This document shows, one piece after another, positions 21,098 through 29,941 of a stretch of 64,000 bases of DNA. The translations under genes were made by a program, and so were the position numbers. The notes below the pieces were generated by a model that was not told the DNA's origin, did not search any database, and saw only the letters and a program-made list of their open reading frames with translations. The stretch spans positions 62,001 to 126,000 of the forward strand of contig JAACZU010000009.1 in assembly GCA_009996615.1 (NCBI GenBank), read 5' to 3'. Position 1 is the first letter of the stretch, and every line of letters starts with the position of its first letter. The stretch comes from Rhodanobacteraceae bacterium. Lineage in GTDB: Bacteria; Pseudomonadota; Gammaproteobacteria; Xanthomonadales; Rhodanobacteraceae.

Positions 21098-22461
21098 GGA
21101 CGGGATACCTGGTTCTGCAAAGCCGCCGATTGTACGGCGCCGGCGAGTTCGTCGGCGAGCCGCGCGACCAGCTCCGGATCGCCGGCCTCGACCGTCACGC
21201 GCACCAGCGGCTCGGTGCCGGACGGGCGCAGCACGACGCGGCCCTGCCCTTCCAGCTGCGTGCGCACGCGCGCCAGCACGGCCTGCACGCCGTCGTCGGC
21301 CACCAGCGCCGCAGCGCCGCTGGCGACGCGCACGTTCACGGTCGTCTGCGCAACCTTGCGCATGCCGGCGACGACCTCGTCAAGGCGCCGGCCCGTGCGC
21401 ACGAGCACGTCGAGCACCTGCAGCGCCGCGACGATCGCATCGCCGGTGCTGGCACGGTCGAGCGTGAGGATGTGGCCCGAGGTCTCGCCGCCGAGCACGC
21501 CGCCGTGCTGCTTGAGCTGCTGCAGCACGTAGCGGTCGCCGACGTTGGCACGCAGGAACGGCACGCCGAGTTCGCCCATCGCGCGCTCGAGGCCGTAGTT
21601 GCTCATCAGCGTGCCGACCAGCGGGCCGCGCAGGCGGCCGCTGGCATGCCAGTCGGTCGCAAGCACGTACAGCAGCTGGTCGCCATCGACCAGCGCGCCG
21701 TGGCGGTCGATCATGAGCACGCGGTCGCCGTCGCCGTCGAAGGCGATGCCGAGATCGCCGCCGGCCGCGACCACCGCGCGCGCCAGCGCCTGCGGATGGG
21801 TCGAGCCGACCTCGCGGTTGATGTTGAGTCCGTCGGGCTGGTTGCCGATCGCGCCGACCTGCGCGCCGAGCTCGGCGAACACGGCCGGCGCGATCTGGTA
21901 GGTCGCACCGTGCGCGCAGTCGAGCACGATCGACAGACCGCGCAAGTCGAGCGTGGCCGGCACGCTCGCCTTGCAGAACTCGATGTAGCGCGTGGCGGCG
22001 TCGCGCACGCGCGCGACCTTGCCGATCGCCTCCGAGGCGACCGTCGTGAACGGTGCCTCCAGTTCGGCCTCGATCGCATGCTCGACTTCGTCGGCGAGCT
22101 TCTCGCCGGAGGCGGAGAAGAACTTGATGCCGTTGTCCTGGTGCGGATTGTGCGAAGCGCTGATGACGATGCCGACATCGGCGCGCAGGTTCTGCGTCAG
22201 GTACGCGACCGCCGGCGTCGGCATCGGGCCGAGCAGGCGCACGTCGGCGCCGGCGGCGACCAGGCCCGATTCCAGCGCGGCTTCGAACATGTAGCCGGAC
22301 ACGCGCGTGTCCTTGCCGATGACGACCGTCGCCTTGCCATTGCGCGACGGCAGCACCGCACCGACCGCGCGACCGAGCCGCAACATGAATTCGGCCGTGA
22401 TCGGCCATTCGCCGACGCGGCCGCGGATGCCGTCGGTACCGAAGTAGCGCTTCGCGCTCAC
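21094..22461 (-). CDS. glmM: Phosphoglucosamine mutase
   Basis: This 455-residue enzyme converts glucosamine-6-phosphate to glucosamine-1-phosphate on the way to UDP-GlcNAc. The protein opens [17 protein letters not shown]. The active serine lies in [17 protein letters not shown], the metal loop is [13 protein letters not shown], and the sugar loop is [10 protein letters not shown]. The start was put at GTG 22459-22461, where the family similarity begins. An ATG at 22507-22509 would add 16 residues derived from an ATTCCC-rich spacer. No good ribosome-binding site is visible for either. Confidence 0.93.
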   Translation of the reverse strand: MSAKRYFGTDGIRGRVGEWPITAEFMLRLGRAVGAVLPSRNGKATVVIGKDTRVSGYMFEAALESGLVAAGADVRLLGPMPTPAVAYLTQNLRADVGIVISASHNPHQDNGIKFFSASGEKLADEVEHAIEAELEAPFTTVASEAIGKVARVRDAATRYIEFCKASVPATLDLRGLSIVLDCAHGATYQIAPAVFAELGAQVGAIGNQPDGLNINREVGSTHPQALARAVVAAGGDLGIAFDGDGDRVLMIDRHGALVDGDQLLYVLATDWHASGRLRGPLVGTLMSNYGLERAMGELGVPFLRANVGDRYVLQQLKQHGGVLGGETSGHILTLDRASTGDAIVAALQVLDVLVRTGRRLDEVVAGMRKVAQTTVNVRVASGAAALVADDGVQAVLARVRTQLEGQGRVVLRPSGTEPLVRVTVEAGDPELVARLADELAGAVQSAALQNQVSRP

Positions 22462-22509
22462 GGGAATCGGAAATCGGGTACCGGGAATGGAAACAGCGCG
22501 ATCGCCCAC

Positions 22510-22594
22510 AACGATTGCCCGCGCAAGCTACGGACCGGCAAAAGCGCGCGCTTTCCCGAATCCCGATTCCCGAATCCCGATTCCCGGCCCTTCA
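22510..22594. repeat. Direct repeats of CGATTCCCGAAT type between dksA and glmM
   Basis: Several overlapping copies of CCCGAATCCCGATTCCCG (22557-22587), with further GGAATGG/GGGAATCGG variants extending to 22497, fill this spacer. Such short ATTCCC-type repeats are familiar in Lysobacterales intergenic DNA. I see no gene in it. Confidence 0.5.
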
Positions 22595-23524
22595 TCAATC
22601 GCCCATCTGCTTCTGGCGGTGTTCCCAGCGCTCCTGCGCGTCCAGGCTCAGCGTCGCGATCGGGCGCGCCTCGAGGCGATCGATGCCGATCTCCTCGTCG
22701 GTTTCCTCGCAGTAGCCGTAGCGGCCTTCCTCGATGCGCTTGAGCGCCTTGTCGATCTTCGCGATCAGCTTGCGATAGCGGTCGCGCGTGCGCAGTTCGA
22801 GCGAGTTCTCGGTCTCGCGCGTGGCGCGCTCGGCCTCGTCGCCGACGTCGCGGACCTCGTCGCGCAGGCTCTCGATCGTCTGCCGGCTCTCCTCGACGAG
22901 TTCCTCGCGCCACTGCGACAGCTTGCTGCGGAAATACTGCAGCTGGCGCGGGCTCATGTACTCCTCGTTCGCGCTCGGCTTGTAGCCCTTGGGCAGTTCG
23001 ATCTGCGTCGTGATCGGCAGCGCGTAGCGGCCATCCTGCATGGTCACGCCGTTGTCCGCAGGCGTCTTCGATGCGCCCTTCAGGGCGGCGCTGGCTTCAG
23101 TCTTGCTGGTAGTCACGAATTTCCGTTCTTTTGCTGTGCTGATGGGTTTTTCTGCTACCGCTGCTGCCGGCGGCACCTTCTTCGGCGCCACCGGCTTCGC
23201 GGCAACCTTCGCCACGGGCTTGGCCGGCGCAGCTTTCTTCGCCGGGGTCGGCCGGGCCGCCGGCCGCGCCGTGGCCGCCTTCGCAACCGGCTTGGCCAGC
23301 GCCTTGTTCGCTGCCTTCTTCACTACCGGCTTGGCCGGAGCCTTACCGGTCACCGCGGCCTTCTTCGCGACCACGACCTTCGTCGCCTTGGCCGCGACCG
23401 GCTTCGCCTTCGCCACCGGTTTCGATGCCGGGCGCGACGCAGTCGCTCCCACCCGGGCCTCGGTCTTCACGCGAGGCGTCGCCTTCGCGACCTTCGCACG
23501 GCTTCCTGGATTCGGTCTGCTCAT
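22595..23524 (-). CDS. dksA: RNA polymerase-binding regulator DksA, zinc-free variant with long basic N-terminus
   Basis: This 309-residue protein is roughly twice the length of E. coli DksA (151). Residues 1 to about 150 are Lys/Ala/Pro/Val-rich and resemble histone-H1-like tails. Residues about 165-309 are the DksA core: a coiled coil (LSQWREELVEESRQTIESLR, then a run of acidic and basic residues) and the globular end YGYCEETDEEIGIDRLEARP. The four zinc-ligand positions of E. coli DksA (Cys114, 117, 135, 138) correspond here to Cys272, Thr275, Ser293 and Ala296, so zinc binding is very unlikely. A sigma70-like promoter lies upstream. The role is stringent-response control of transcription with ppGpp. 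Confidence 0.93.
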   Translation of the reverse strand: MSRPNPGSRAKVAKATPRVKTEARVGATASRPASKPVAKAKPVAAKATKVVVAKKAAVTGKAPAKPVVKKAANKALAKPVAKAATARPAARPTPAKKAAPAKPVAKVAAKPVAPKKVPPAAAVAEKPISTAKERKFVTTSKTEASAALKGASKTPADNGVTMQDGRYALPITTQIELPKGYKPSANEEYMSPRQLQYFRSKLSQWREELVEESRQTIESLRDEVRDVGDEAERATRETENSLELRTRDRYRKLIAKIDKALKRIEEGRYGYCEETDEEIGIDRLEARPIATLSLDAQERWEHRQKQMGD

Positions 23525-23564
23525 CGCCCTTCCTAAGCCCCATCTTGTGACTCGGCGGTCGCGT

Positions 23565-23593
23565 GTTATAGCCTAACTCCACCCCCCCGGCAA
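23565..23593 (-). promoter_or_regulatory. Predicted sigma70 promoter of dksA
   Basis: On the minus strand TTGCCG (23588-23593) and TATAAC (23565-23570) are separated by exactly 17 bp, a good sigma70 match in GC-rich DNA. It lies 41 bp upstream of the dksA start and divergent to yidD. Confidence 0.6.
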
Positions 23594-23649
23594 CCGCCGA
23601 AAACCTTTGGCGCGACGCGCAATTAGCCGCGCCGACCGCCGCGCGCACG

Positions 23650-23913
23650 ATGTCACGCCTGTTGATCTTCCTGCTTCGGTGTTACAAGCGCTGGCTGAGC
23701 CCGCTGCTCGGCGCGCGCTGCCGCTTCGAGCCGAGCTGCTCGAACTACGCGCGCATCGCGGTGGCGCGCTTCGGTGCCGCGCGCGGCGGCTGGCTGGCGA
23801 TATGCCGCATCGTGCGTTGCCAGCCGTTGTGCAGCGGCGGCCTCGATCCGGTGCCGATGCACTTCCGCCTGTGGACCTCGTGCCGACATCCCCAAGGACA
23901 CCATCATGACTGA
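23650..23913 (+). CDS. yidD: Membrane protein insertion efficiency factor YidD
   Basis: This 87-residue protein contains the family signature: [20 protein letters not shown] followed by NYA, then [19 protein letters not shown] and DPVP. The conserved cysteines are in CRFEPSCS and RCQPLC. YidD helps membrane insertion together with YidC and is usually next to rnpA-yidC; here it is isolated from them. Its stop lies 8 bp inside the dihydroorotase gene, so the two are probably co-transcribed. Confidence 0.93.
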   Translation: MSRLLIFLLRCYKRWLSPLLGARCRFEPSCSNYARIAVARFGAARGGWLAICRIVRCQPLCSGGLDPVPMHFRLWTSCRHPQGHHHD

Positions 23914-25240
23914 CTGGCTGATCACCAATGCCGAACTCGTCAACGAAGGGCGCCGCTTCCATGCCGACGTGCGCGTGCGCGATGGCCGCATCGAGCGCAT
24001 CGACGGCTCGCTGGGCGCGCGCCCGGGCGAGCGCGTGCTCGACGCGCGCGGGCGCTGGCTGCTGCCGGGCATGATCGACGACCAGGTGCACTTCCGCGAA
24101 CCGGGCCTGACCCACAAGGCCGACATCGAACACGAGTCGCGCGCCTGCGCCGCCGGCGGCATCACCAGCTTCATGGAGATGCCCAACACCAAGCCGCCGG
24201 CAACCGACCGCGCCGCGCTGGAGGCCAAGTACGCGCGCGCGGCCGAGGTTTCGCGCGTCAACTACGCGTTCTACCTCGGCGCGACCAACGACAACCTCGC
24301 CGAGATCCGGGCGCTCGATCCGAGGACCGCGCCGGGCATCAAGGTGTTCATGGGCGCCTCGACCGGCAACATGCTGGTCGACGATCCGGCCACGCTCGAT
24401 GCGATCTTCCGCGACGCGCCGGTGCCGATCATCACGCACTGCGAGGACACGCCGATGATCCTCGCCAACGAGGACGCGGCGCGCGCGCGCTGGGGCGAGG
24501 ACGTCCCGCCCGAGCAGCATCCGCTGATCCGCTCGCGCGAGGCGTGCCTGAAGTCGACGCAGCTGGCGATCTTGCTGGCACGCCGACACGGCACGCGCCT
24601 GCACGTGCTGCACATCTCCACCGCCGACGAATGCGCGCTGTTCGAGCCCGGCCCGCTCGCCGGCAAGCGCATCACCGCCGAAACCTGCGTGCACTTCCTG
24701 CATTTTTGCGACGCCGACTACGCGCGCCTGGGCCACCGCATCAAGTGCAACCCGGCGATCAAGACCGCGGCCGACCGCGCCGCGATCACGCGCGCGCTGG
24801 CCGAGGGCCGCATCGACGTGCTCGCCACCGACCACGCGCCGCACCTGGCCGAGGAAAAGGCGCAGCCCTACCCGCGCGCGCCGTCCGGCCTGCCACTGGT
24901 GCAGTACGCGCTGCAGTGCGCGCTGGAGCGCGTGTTCGACGGCCAGCTGACGCTCGAGCGCGTGGTCGAGGCGGTCACGCATGCGCCGGCGACGCTGTTC
25001 GACGTGCACGAGCGCGGCTTCCTGCGCGAAGGCTTCCACGCCGACCTGGTGCTGGTCGATCCGGACAAGCCGCACACGGTCACGGCCGGCGAAGTCCTGT
25101 CCAAGTGCGGCTGGTCGCCGTTCGAAGGCACCACGTTCCGCTCCAGCATCGCGGCGACGTTCGTCAACGGCCAGCGCGTCTGGCACGAGGGCCAGCTCGA
25201 CGACAGCGTGCGCGGCGCACGGCTGGAGTTCGCGCGGTGA
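23906..25240 (+). CDS. pyrC: Dihydroorotase (long type)
   Basis: This 444-residue amidohydrolase makes dihydroorotate in pyrimidine synthesis. The start ATG at 23906 has AAGGA about 8 nt upstream. Metal motif HxR is in [20 protein letters not shown], the probable carboxylated lysine is in GIKVFMGAS, further His ligands are in IITHCEDTP and [11 protein letters not shown], and the last metal-binding Asp is in [13 protein letters not shown]. The length and motifs match the longer type, not the roughly 348-residue E. coli PyrC. The stop overlaps the next gene's GTG start. Confidence 0.93.
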   Translation: MTDWLITNAELVNEGRRFHADVRVRDGRIERIDGSLGARPGERVLDARGRWLLPGMIDDQVHFREPGLTHKADIEHESRACAAGGITSFMEMPNTKPPATDRAALEAKYARAAEVSRVNYAFYLGATNDNLAEIRALDPRTAPGIKVFMGASTGNMLVDDPATLDAIFRDAPVPIITHCEDTPMILANEDAARARWGEDVPPEQHPLIRSREACLKSTQLAILLARRHGTRLHVLHISTADECALFEPGPLAGKRITAETCVHFLHFCDADYARLGHRIKCNPAIKTAADRAAITRALAEGRIDVLATDHAPHLAEEKAQPYPRAPSGLPLVQYALQCALERVFDGQLTLERVVEAVTHAPATLFDVHERGFLREGFHADLVLVDPDKPHTVTAGEVLSKCGWSPFEGTTFRSSIAATFVNGQRVWHEGQLDDSVRGARLEFAR

Positions 25241-26190
25241 GCAAACGAGAGTCCGGCAGGAGCAGCTTCAGCCGCGATGCTTCGGCTTTCCTCGCCCGGC
25301 CACTTGAAAAGGCACTGCGGCTGAAGCCACTCCTGCGGCCGCTCCTGCGCAAAGCGGCAGCCTGCTGCGCGACCGCCGGCCTCGCGCTGGCGCTGCTGTC
25401 CGGCGCGCGGGCCGCGCCGCCCGCGCGCGACGACTTCCCGGCCAGCGTGCCGCAGGGCAGCCTCGTCATCGGCCAGGTCGCGCCCGGCAGCACCGTGCGC
25501 TACGCCGGCCGCGCGCTGCGCGTGACGCCGGCCGGCGCGGTCGTGTTCGGCATCGGCCGCGACGAGGCCGGGCCGGTGCGCGTCGACGTGAGCGGGCGCG
25601 ACGGCCGCTCGCACCCGGTCGCGATCGCGGTCAGGCCACGCGAGTGGCCGGTCGAGCGCGTCGTGGGCGTGCCGCCGGCCACGGTCGAGCCGCCGCCCGA
25701 GATCGCCGAGCGCATCCGGCGCGAGCAGGCGCGCGTGGTCGCCGCGCGCGACCGCGACGATGCGCGCGCCGACTTCCTCGAAACGTTCGTCTGGCCGGTC
25801 GCCGGCCGCATCAGCGGGCGCTTCGGCAACCAGCGCGTCTACGTCGCCAACGGCAAGGACGTGCCGAAGTCGCCGCACTCGGGCATGGACATCGCCGCGC
25901 CGCAGGGCACGCCGATCAAGGCGCCGGCCAGCGGCCTGGTCACGTTCGCCGACGCCGACCTGTACCTGACCGGCGGCACCGTGCTGATCGACCACGGCCA
26001 CGGCGTAAGCTCGAACTTCCTGCACCTGTCACGGCTGGACGTGAAGGTCGGCGACCGCGTCGAGCAGGGCCAGGTGATCGGCGCAGTCGGCAAGACCGGC
26101 CGCGCGACCGGACCGCACCTGCACTGGGGCCTGAACTGGTTCGACGTGCGCTTGGACCCGCTGCTGCTGCCCGGAATCGAGGGCACGTAG
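25237..26190 (+). CDS. M23 family metallopeptidase (LytM-type, secreted)
   Basis: This 317-residue putative peptidoglycan endopeptidase has the zinc motifs HSGMD (His214, Asp218) and HLHWG (His294, His296) in the C-terminal M23 domain. A beta-rich N-terminal domain precedes it. The start GTG at 25237 overlaps the pyrC stop by 4 bp. Residues about 38-59 form a hydrophobic signal segment ending GARA. The first 35 codons contain a REP-like inverted repeat (25256-25336), so the N-terminus has probably been built from repeat DNA, or a later start is used. It may cut cell-wall cross-links or activate amidases. Confidence 0.88.
   Translation: MSKRESGRSSFSRDASAFLARPLEKALRLKPLLRPLLRKAAACCATAGLALALLSGARAAPPARDDFPASVPQGSLVIGQVAPGSTVRYAGRALRVTPAGAVVFGIGRDEAGPVRVDVSGRDGRSHPVAIAVRPREWPVERVVGVPPATVEPPPEIAERIRREQARVVAARDRDDARADFLETFVWPVAGRISGRFGNQRVYVANGKDVPKSPHSGMDIAAPQGTPIKAPASGLVTFADADLYLTGGTVLIDHGHGVSSNFLHLSRLDVKVGDRVEQGQVIGAVGKTGRATGPHLHWGLNWFDVRLDPLLLPGIEGT
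25256..25336. repeat. REP-like inverted repeat inside the 5' end of the M23 gene
   Basis: The 20-nt arms at 25256-25275 and 25317-25336 pair at 18 of 20 positions around a 41-nt loop. They match the GCAGGAGC...GCTCCTGC family seen between nuoE and nuoF. The reading frame of the peptidase is open through the whole element. Confidence 0.7.
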
Positions 26191-26270
26191 GCTGGGCGAC
26201 CGCAGGTCGACCGGCAGCGTTGGCGTGGAGCCGGCCGCGCTGCCGCGCGTCCAGCTACCGCGCGTTGGGA

Positions 26271-27224
26271 CTATGCGTCGCTGGCGGCGCCGTAGCCGCC
26301 AGGCACGCCCTTGGTCGCGACCGCGACCGCGTCGTGCGGATGCAGGCTCTCGTAGTGGGCCGCGCGCAGCCAGAAGTCGGCGATGCGCTCGTCGGCGTCG
26401 AGTGCGCGCTGCAGGCGGCGCGCGGCGTCCTCGCAGAACATCAGGTTCTGGCCGTTGGCGAGCGCGAAGGCCTGTTCGTCGGCGCGCTTGACCGCGGTCT
26501 GCACCGGCGTGGCGAGCGCATCCTCGAGCGTGTCGATCAGCTCGGTCAGCGGCATGTCGAACCCGGGCGCGAGCTTGACGCGGACCTTGGCCGCGCTGCG
26601 CTGGCTGTGCGGCGTGGCGACGATGCCCTGCGGCGTGCCGAGCCAGGCCAGCACGGCCTCGCGATCGAGCGGCGCACCGGCATCGAAGTCGGCCGCGAAG
26701 CGTTCCTGGATCAGTTGCCGCGCAAGCGCGGCCGAAGCCGGGCAAGTGCTCGAATACTGCACCTCGAGCATGACCTCGAGATCGAACGTGCCACCGTGCA
26801 GCGACGCGGCGATCTCGACCGGATACGAGCGCCAGCCGCTGTGCTCGCTGGCCAGCGCGGCGCGGCGCACGAGGTGGTCGAAACGCACGCTCAGCCGCGC
26901 GCGGTCGGACAGGTCCGCATGCGAATCGAGGAAGTCGCGCAGCAGCCGGCGCAGCGAGGCTGGCGTCAGCGGCTCGGCCGACAGATGGCGGTCGACGTGC
27001 AGGTACAGCCGCGACATGTGGATGCCGCGTGCGTCGGCACGCGCGAGGTTGACGAACGCGCTCACGCGCGCGCTGACGCGCTGCAGCGGCTCGCCGGCGC
27101 CGGCCAGCAGCACCGGCATCTCGATGCCATCCATGCCGACCCAGTCGAGGGCACCGGCGAGATCGGCCTGCCGCTCGCTGGCGACATCGGGCATTGCGCG
27201 CTGGGTATTCGGGTTGGACGACAT
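26271..27224 (-). CDS. folE2: GTP cyclohydrolase FolE2 (type IB)
   Basis: This 317-residue enzyme makes 7,8-dihydroneopterin triphosphate from GTP for folate synthesis. The segments RGIHMSRLY, then the active-site cysteine region QYSSTCPASAALARQL, and VATPHSQRSAAKVRV match the FolE2 family, including the conserved Cys and the His of HSQRS. In many bacteria FolE2 backs up the zinc-dependent FolE under zinc limitation; no Zur box was recognised. It stands alone, and its upstream region holds a repeat element. Confidence 0.9.
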   Translation of the reverse strand: MSSNPNTQRAMPDVASERQADLAGALDWVGMDGIEMPVLLAGAGEPLQRVSARVSAFVNLARADARGIHMSRLYLHVDRHLSAEPLTPASLRRLLRDFLDSHADLSDRARLSVRFDHLVRRAALASEHSGWRSYPVEIAASLHGGTFDLEVMLEVQYSSTCPASAALARQLIQERFAADFDAGAPLDREAVLAWLGTPQGIVATPHSQRSAAKVRVKLAPGFDMPLTELIDTLEDALATPVQTAVKRADEQAFALANGQNLMFCEDAARRLQRALDADERIADFWLRAAHYESLHPHDAVAVATKGVPGGYGAASDA

Positions 27225-27735
27225 GGATCGACTCGGATTGGAGGGTTCTACACAGTACGCCGACGGGCCTGCGTGGGTGGCGCTTGAGCCCTCCCCTTCA
27301 AGGGGAGGGTTGGGTGGGGATGGTGCTCGGTTCTCGCGTAATCGTTTCCGCTAAAACCGACCCGCATCCCTGCATTTTCCGCTCGCATCCCTGCGAGCGG
27401 GTTACTTCTCTTTGCTTGTCCAAAGAGAAGTAACCAAGAGAAAGGACACCCCAACAGCGGCGCCCTACGGGCATCCTGCCCTGCGGGTGCGTGGTCGCCG
27501 GCCGGGGTTCGCCGACGGCACATCCTGTGCCTGCGGCGAACGCGCGCGCATCGTGCGCGCGCCCCTGCGGGCTGATCCGTCCGGCGCCCACCGCCGCTGA
27601 ACGGGGCCCCGGAAAAGCAGCGCGCTCCTGCGCGCAGAAGCACAAGCACATCACACAAGATGGCTGGCCGGGCACCGCCGCTAACTGGGGCCGTGCGCCA
27701 GACGCTTCAATGGCGCCTCCAGCGCGCCGCAGCGT
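27225..27735. repeat. Composite intergenic repeat element (about 0.4-0.5 kb)
   Basis: This gap carries no credible gene. It contains a CCCTCCCCTTCAAGGGGAGG palindrome at 27290-27309 followed by GGTTGGGTGGGGATGG, and a perfect 14-bp inverted repeat, GTTACTTCTCTTTG (27401-27414) against CAAAGAGAAGTAAC (27421-27434). GC-rich blocks of short palindromes such as GAACGCGCGCGCATCGTGCG extend to about 27660. I recall elements of this layout from many Lysobacterales and Pseudomonas genomes, where the overlapping reading frame (containing a SLGYFSLDKQ-like stretch) is often annotated as a hypothetical protein. It is best treated as a repeat. Confidence 0.7.
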
Positions 27736-28569
27736 TCAGCGTGACGAACGCAACCCGCCGCGCCAAGCGGCCCAAGTCGCGCGCAGCGGCAGGCGGCCGA
27801 GTTCGCCGGCCAGCGCGGCGAGCGGATCGGCCGCGCGTGCGGCGTTGCGCGCGCGCCAGCGGTCGGCGCTGGCGGCCGCGGCATGCAGCGGACCAAGCTG
27901 CGCACCGGTGCTTGCGACGGCAAGGTCCGCCGCAAGCGCGTCCAGCCATTCGCGCAGTGCCGCCGCCTGTTGCGGCGAGGCCTGCGCGAGGTCGCCGCGC
28001 GCCAGGCGGTGACGCGCCAGCAGGTCGAGCGGCAGCGGCAGCCGACCATCGCGCAGCACGTCGCCGAGCGCGGCGGTCTCGCGCAATGCGCGCGCCAGCG
28101 CACGCACACGCGCACTGGCGGCGGCGTCAAGTGGCGGAAACAGGTGCGCCTCGATCGTCGCAAGCGGGCCGTACAGCGCGGCATAGCCGTCGAGCTGGGC
28201 GGCGCGGTCGGCGGCCGGTTCCGGATCGCGCTGCGCGAACGCGCCGGCGACGACGGCGTGCCACTGCGCCGGCGGCAGCGCCGCCAGCTCCGGATGCTCG
28301 GCCAGCGCCTGCGTCAGCGGATGGCGCGCCTCTCCGCGGCCGGCGCGCGCCAGTTCCTCGGCCCACCACTGCAGCTTGATCAGCGCCGGCTCGGCCGCGC
28401 GGATCGCGAACGCGGCGTGCTCGATCTCGCACGCGATGCAGGCGAACGCGGTTTGCGCGCGCCGCTGCGCGGCGGCGACGAAGCCGAGGCCGAGGCCGAG
28501 TTCCGGGTGGGCCGCGCCCCACTTCGCCTCGAAGCTGGCCAGCGGCGCAGTGTCGTCCACGGCCGTCAT
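27736..28569 (-). CDS. Squalene/phytoene synthase-fold protein, NDUFAF6-like
   Basis: This is a 277-residue all-helical protein of the squalene/phytoene synthase superfamily. It has the helix segment RAAEPALIKLQWWAEELARA (LQWW at 66-69) and LPLPLDLLARHRLARGDL, but the two Asp-rich Mg-diphosphate motifs of true synthases are missing. It is therefore unlikely to make squalene or phytoene. The pattern matches the mitochondrial complex I assembly factor NDUFAF6 and its bacterial relatives. Its ATG overlaps the gph stop (TGATG), so it is coupled to ubiG-gph, a ubiquinone-linked operon. A role in respiratory-chain assembly is an inference. Confidence 0.75.
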   Translation of the reverse strand: MTAVDDTAPLASFEAKWGAAHPELGLGLGFVAAAQRRAQTAFACIACEIEHAAFAIRAAEPALIKLQWWAEELARAGRGEARHPLTQALAEHPELAALPPAQWHAVVAGAFAQRDPEPAADRAAQLDGYAALYGPLATIEAHLFPPLDAAASARVRALARALRETAALGDVLRDGRLPLPLDLLARHRLARGDLAQASPQQAAALREWLDALAADLAVASTGAQLGPLHAAAASADRWRARNAARAADPLAALAGELGRLPLRATWAAWRGGLRSSR

Positions 28570-29234
28570 CAGGCCAGCCCCAGGGCGGCCGGCAGGCCGT
28601 GCGGCGTGCCGACGACATGGTCGGCGCCCCAGGCGTGCGGGTCGCCGCCGTCGAGGTAGCCCCACGCCGCGGCGACCGTGCGCAGGCCGGCGGCTCGGCC
28701 GGCCAGCACGTCGCGCAGGTCGTCGCCGACGAACGCGGTCGCGGCCGGGTCGAGGCCGGCGAGGCGGCAGGCATGCAGCACCGGCGCCGGATCGGGTTTC
28801 TTGACCGGCAGGCAGTCGCCGGTGACCACCGCGGCGCAGCGCCGCTGCAGGTCGAGCTGGTCGAGCAGCGGCCGCGTCAGCCAGCCCGGCTTGTTGGTCA
28901 CAATGCCCCAGGCGATGCCGCGCGCCTCGAACAGCGCGAGCACCTCGGCCATGCCGTCGTAGAGGCGCGTGTGGCGCGCCATGTCGACCGAATACAGGTC
29001 GAGGAAGCGCGGCAGCCACTGGTCGATCATCGCGTCGTCGGCGCCGGGCAGGCCCTTGCGCAGCATCGCGCGGCCACCGGCCGAGACGACCTGGCGCACC
29101 GCCGCGGCGTCCGGCGGCGGCGCGCCGAGTTCGGCGCACAGCGCCTGCACCGCCGCGACGAGGTCAGGCGCGGAATCGACCAGGGTGCCGTCGAGATCGA
29201 ACAGCACCGCACGCAAGGGGTGGGACGTCATCAT
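28569..29234 (-). CDS. gph: HAD phosphatase, phosphoglycolate phosphatase/MupP type
   Basis: This 221-residue HAD-superfamily hydrolase carries motif I in LFDLDGTLVDS, motif II threonine in GIVTNKP, motif III Lys in LPVKKPDP and motif IV in AFVGDDLRD. The position directly after ubiG is shared with Pseudomonas MupP (MurNAc-6-P phosphatase) and with gph of other gammaproteobacteria, so either substrate is possible. Its start overlaps the ubiG stop by 4 bp. Confidence 0.88.
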   Translation of the reverse strand: MMTSHPLRAVLFDLDGTLVDSAPDLVAAVQALCAELGAPPPDAAAVRQVVSAGGRAMLRKGLPGADDAMIDQWLPRFLDLYSVDMARHTRLYDGMAEVLALFEARGIAWGIVTNKPGWLTRPLLDQLDLQRRCAAVVTGDCLPVKKPDPAPVLHACRLAGLDPAATAFVGDDLRDVLAGRAAGLRTVAAAWGYLDGGDPHAWGADHVVGTPHGLPAALGLA

Positions 29235-29941
29235 GCCGGTTTGGACGCGCAGGCGAGGTAATTGACCGCCACGCTGGGCGTCAGCCAGGCCTTGCGCGTC
29301 AACGGGTTGTAGGCGATGCCGGAGAGGTCGTCAAGCTCGAGGCCGGCCGCGCGCAGGTCGGCGGCGATCTCGCTGGGCTTCAGGAACTGCGCGTAGTGAT
29401 GGGTGCCGCGTGGCAGCAAGCGCAGCAGGTGCTCGGCGCCGAGGATCGCCGCGCCGAACGCGACCGGCGTGCGGTTCAGCGTCGACAGGAACAGCTTGCC
29501 GCCGGGCTTGAGCAGGCGCGCGCAGGCGCCGATCACGCTGGCCGGATCCGGCACGTGCTCGAGCATCTCCAGGCAGGTGACGACGTCGAACCGGCCCGGC
29601 AGTTCCTGCGCCAGCATCTCGGCACTGGTCTCGCGGTAGTCGACGCTCAGGCCGCTCTCGTGCAGGTGCAGACGCGCGACGTCGAGCACGGCCGGCGCGA
29701 GGTCGATCGCGGTCACATGCGCGCCGGCGCGTGCCAGCCCCTCGCTGAGCAGGCCGCCGCCGCAGCCGACGTCGAGCGCCTGCACGCCGCTCAGCGCGAC
29801 GCGGTCGGCGATGTAGGCCAGCCGCACGGGATTGAGGTCGTGCAGCGGACGCGATTCGCCATCCGGGTCCCACCAGCGCGCGGCGAGGCGGTCGAACTTG
29901 GCGGTTTCGTGGGGATTTACGTTGGCTCGGGCCGTACTCAT
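29231..29941 (-). CDS. ubiG: Ubiquinone biosynthesis O-methyltransferase
   Basis: This 236-residue enzyme performs both O-methylations in ubiquinone synthesis. Motif I is ALDVGCGGGLLSEGLARAGA, and other conserved segments are RWWDPDGESRPLHDLNPVRL, FDVVTCLEMLEHVPDP and GTHHYAQFLKPSEI. The start MSTARANVNPHE (29939-29941) was chosen from the family; longer frames upstream are non-coding. It is the first gene of the ubiG-gph-SQS/PSY-like operon. Confidence 0.96.
   Translation of the reverse strand: MSTARANVNPHETAKFDRLAARWWDPDGESRPLHDLNPVRLAYIADRVALSGVQALDVGCGGGLLSEGLARAGAHVTAIDLAPAVLDVARLHLHESGLSVDYRETSAEMLAQELPGRFDVVTCLEMLEHVPDPASVIGACARLLKPGGKLFLSTLNRTPVAFGAAILGAEHLLRLLPRGTHHYAQFLKPSEIAADLRAAGLELDDLSGIAYNPLTRKAWLTPSVAVNYLACASKPA

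Noticed and set aside
27298-27675. Hypothetical protein on the minus strand
   Set aside because: The frame lies wholly in the composite repeat, has no ribosome-binding site and mirrors over-annotated repeat frames in related genomes.
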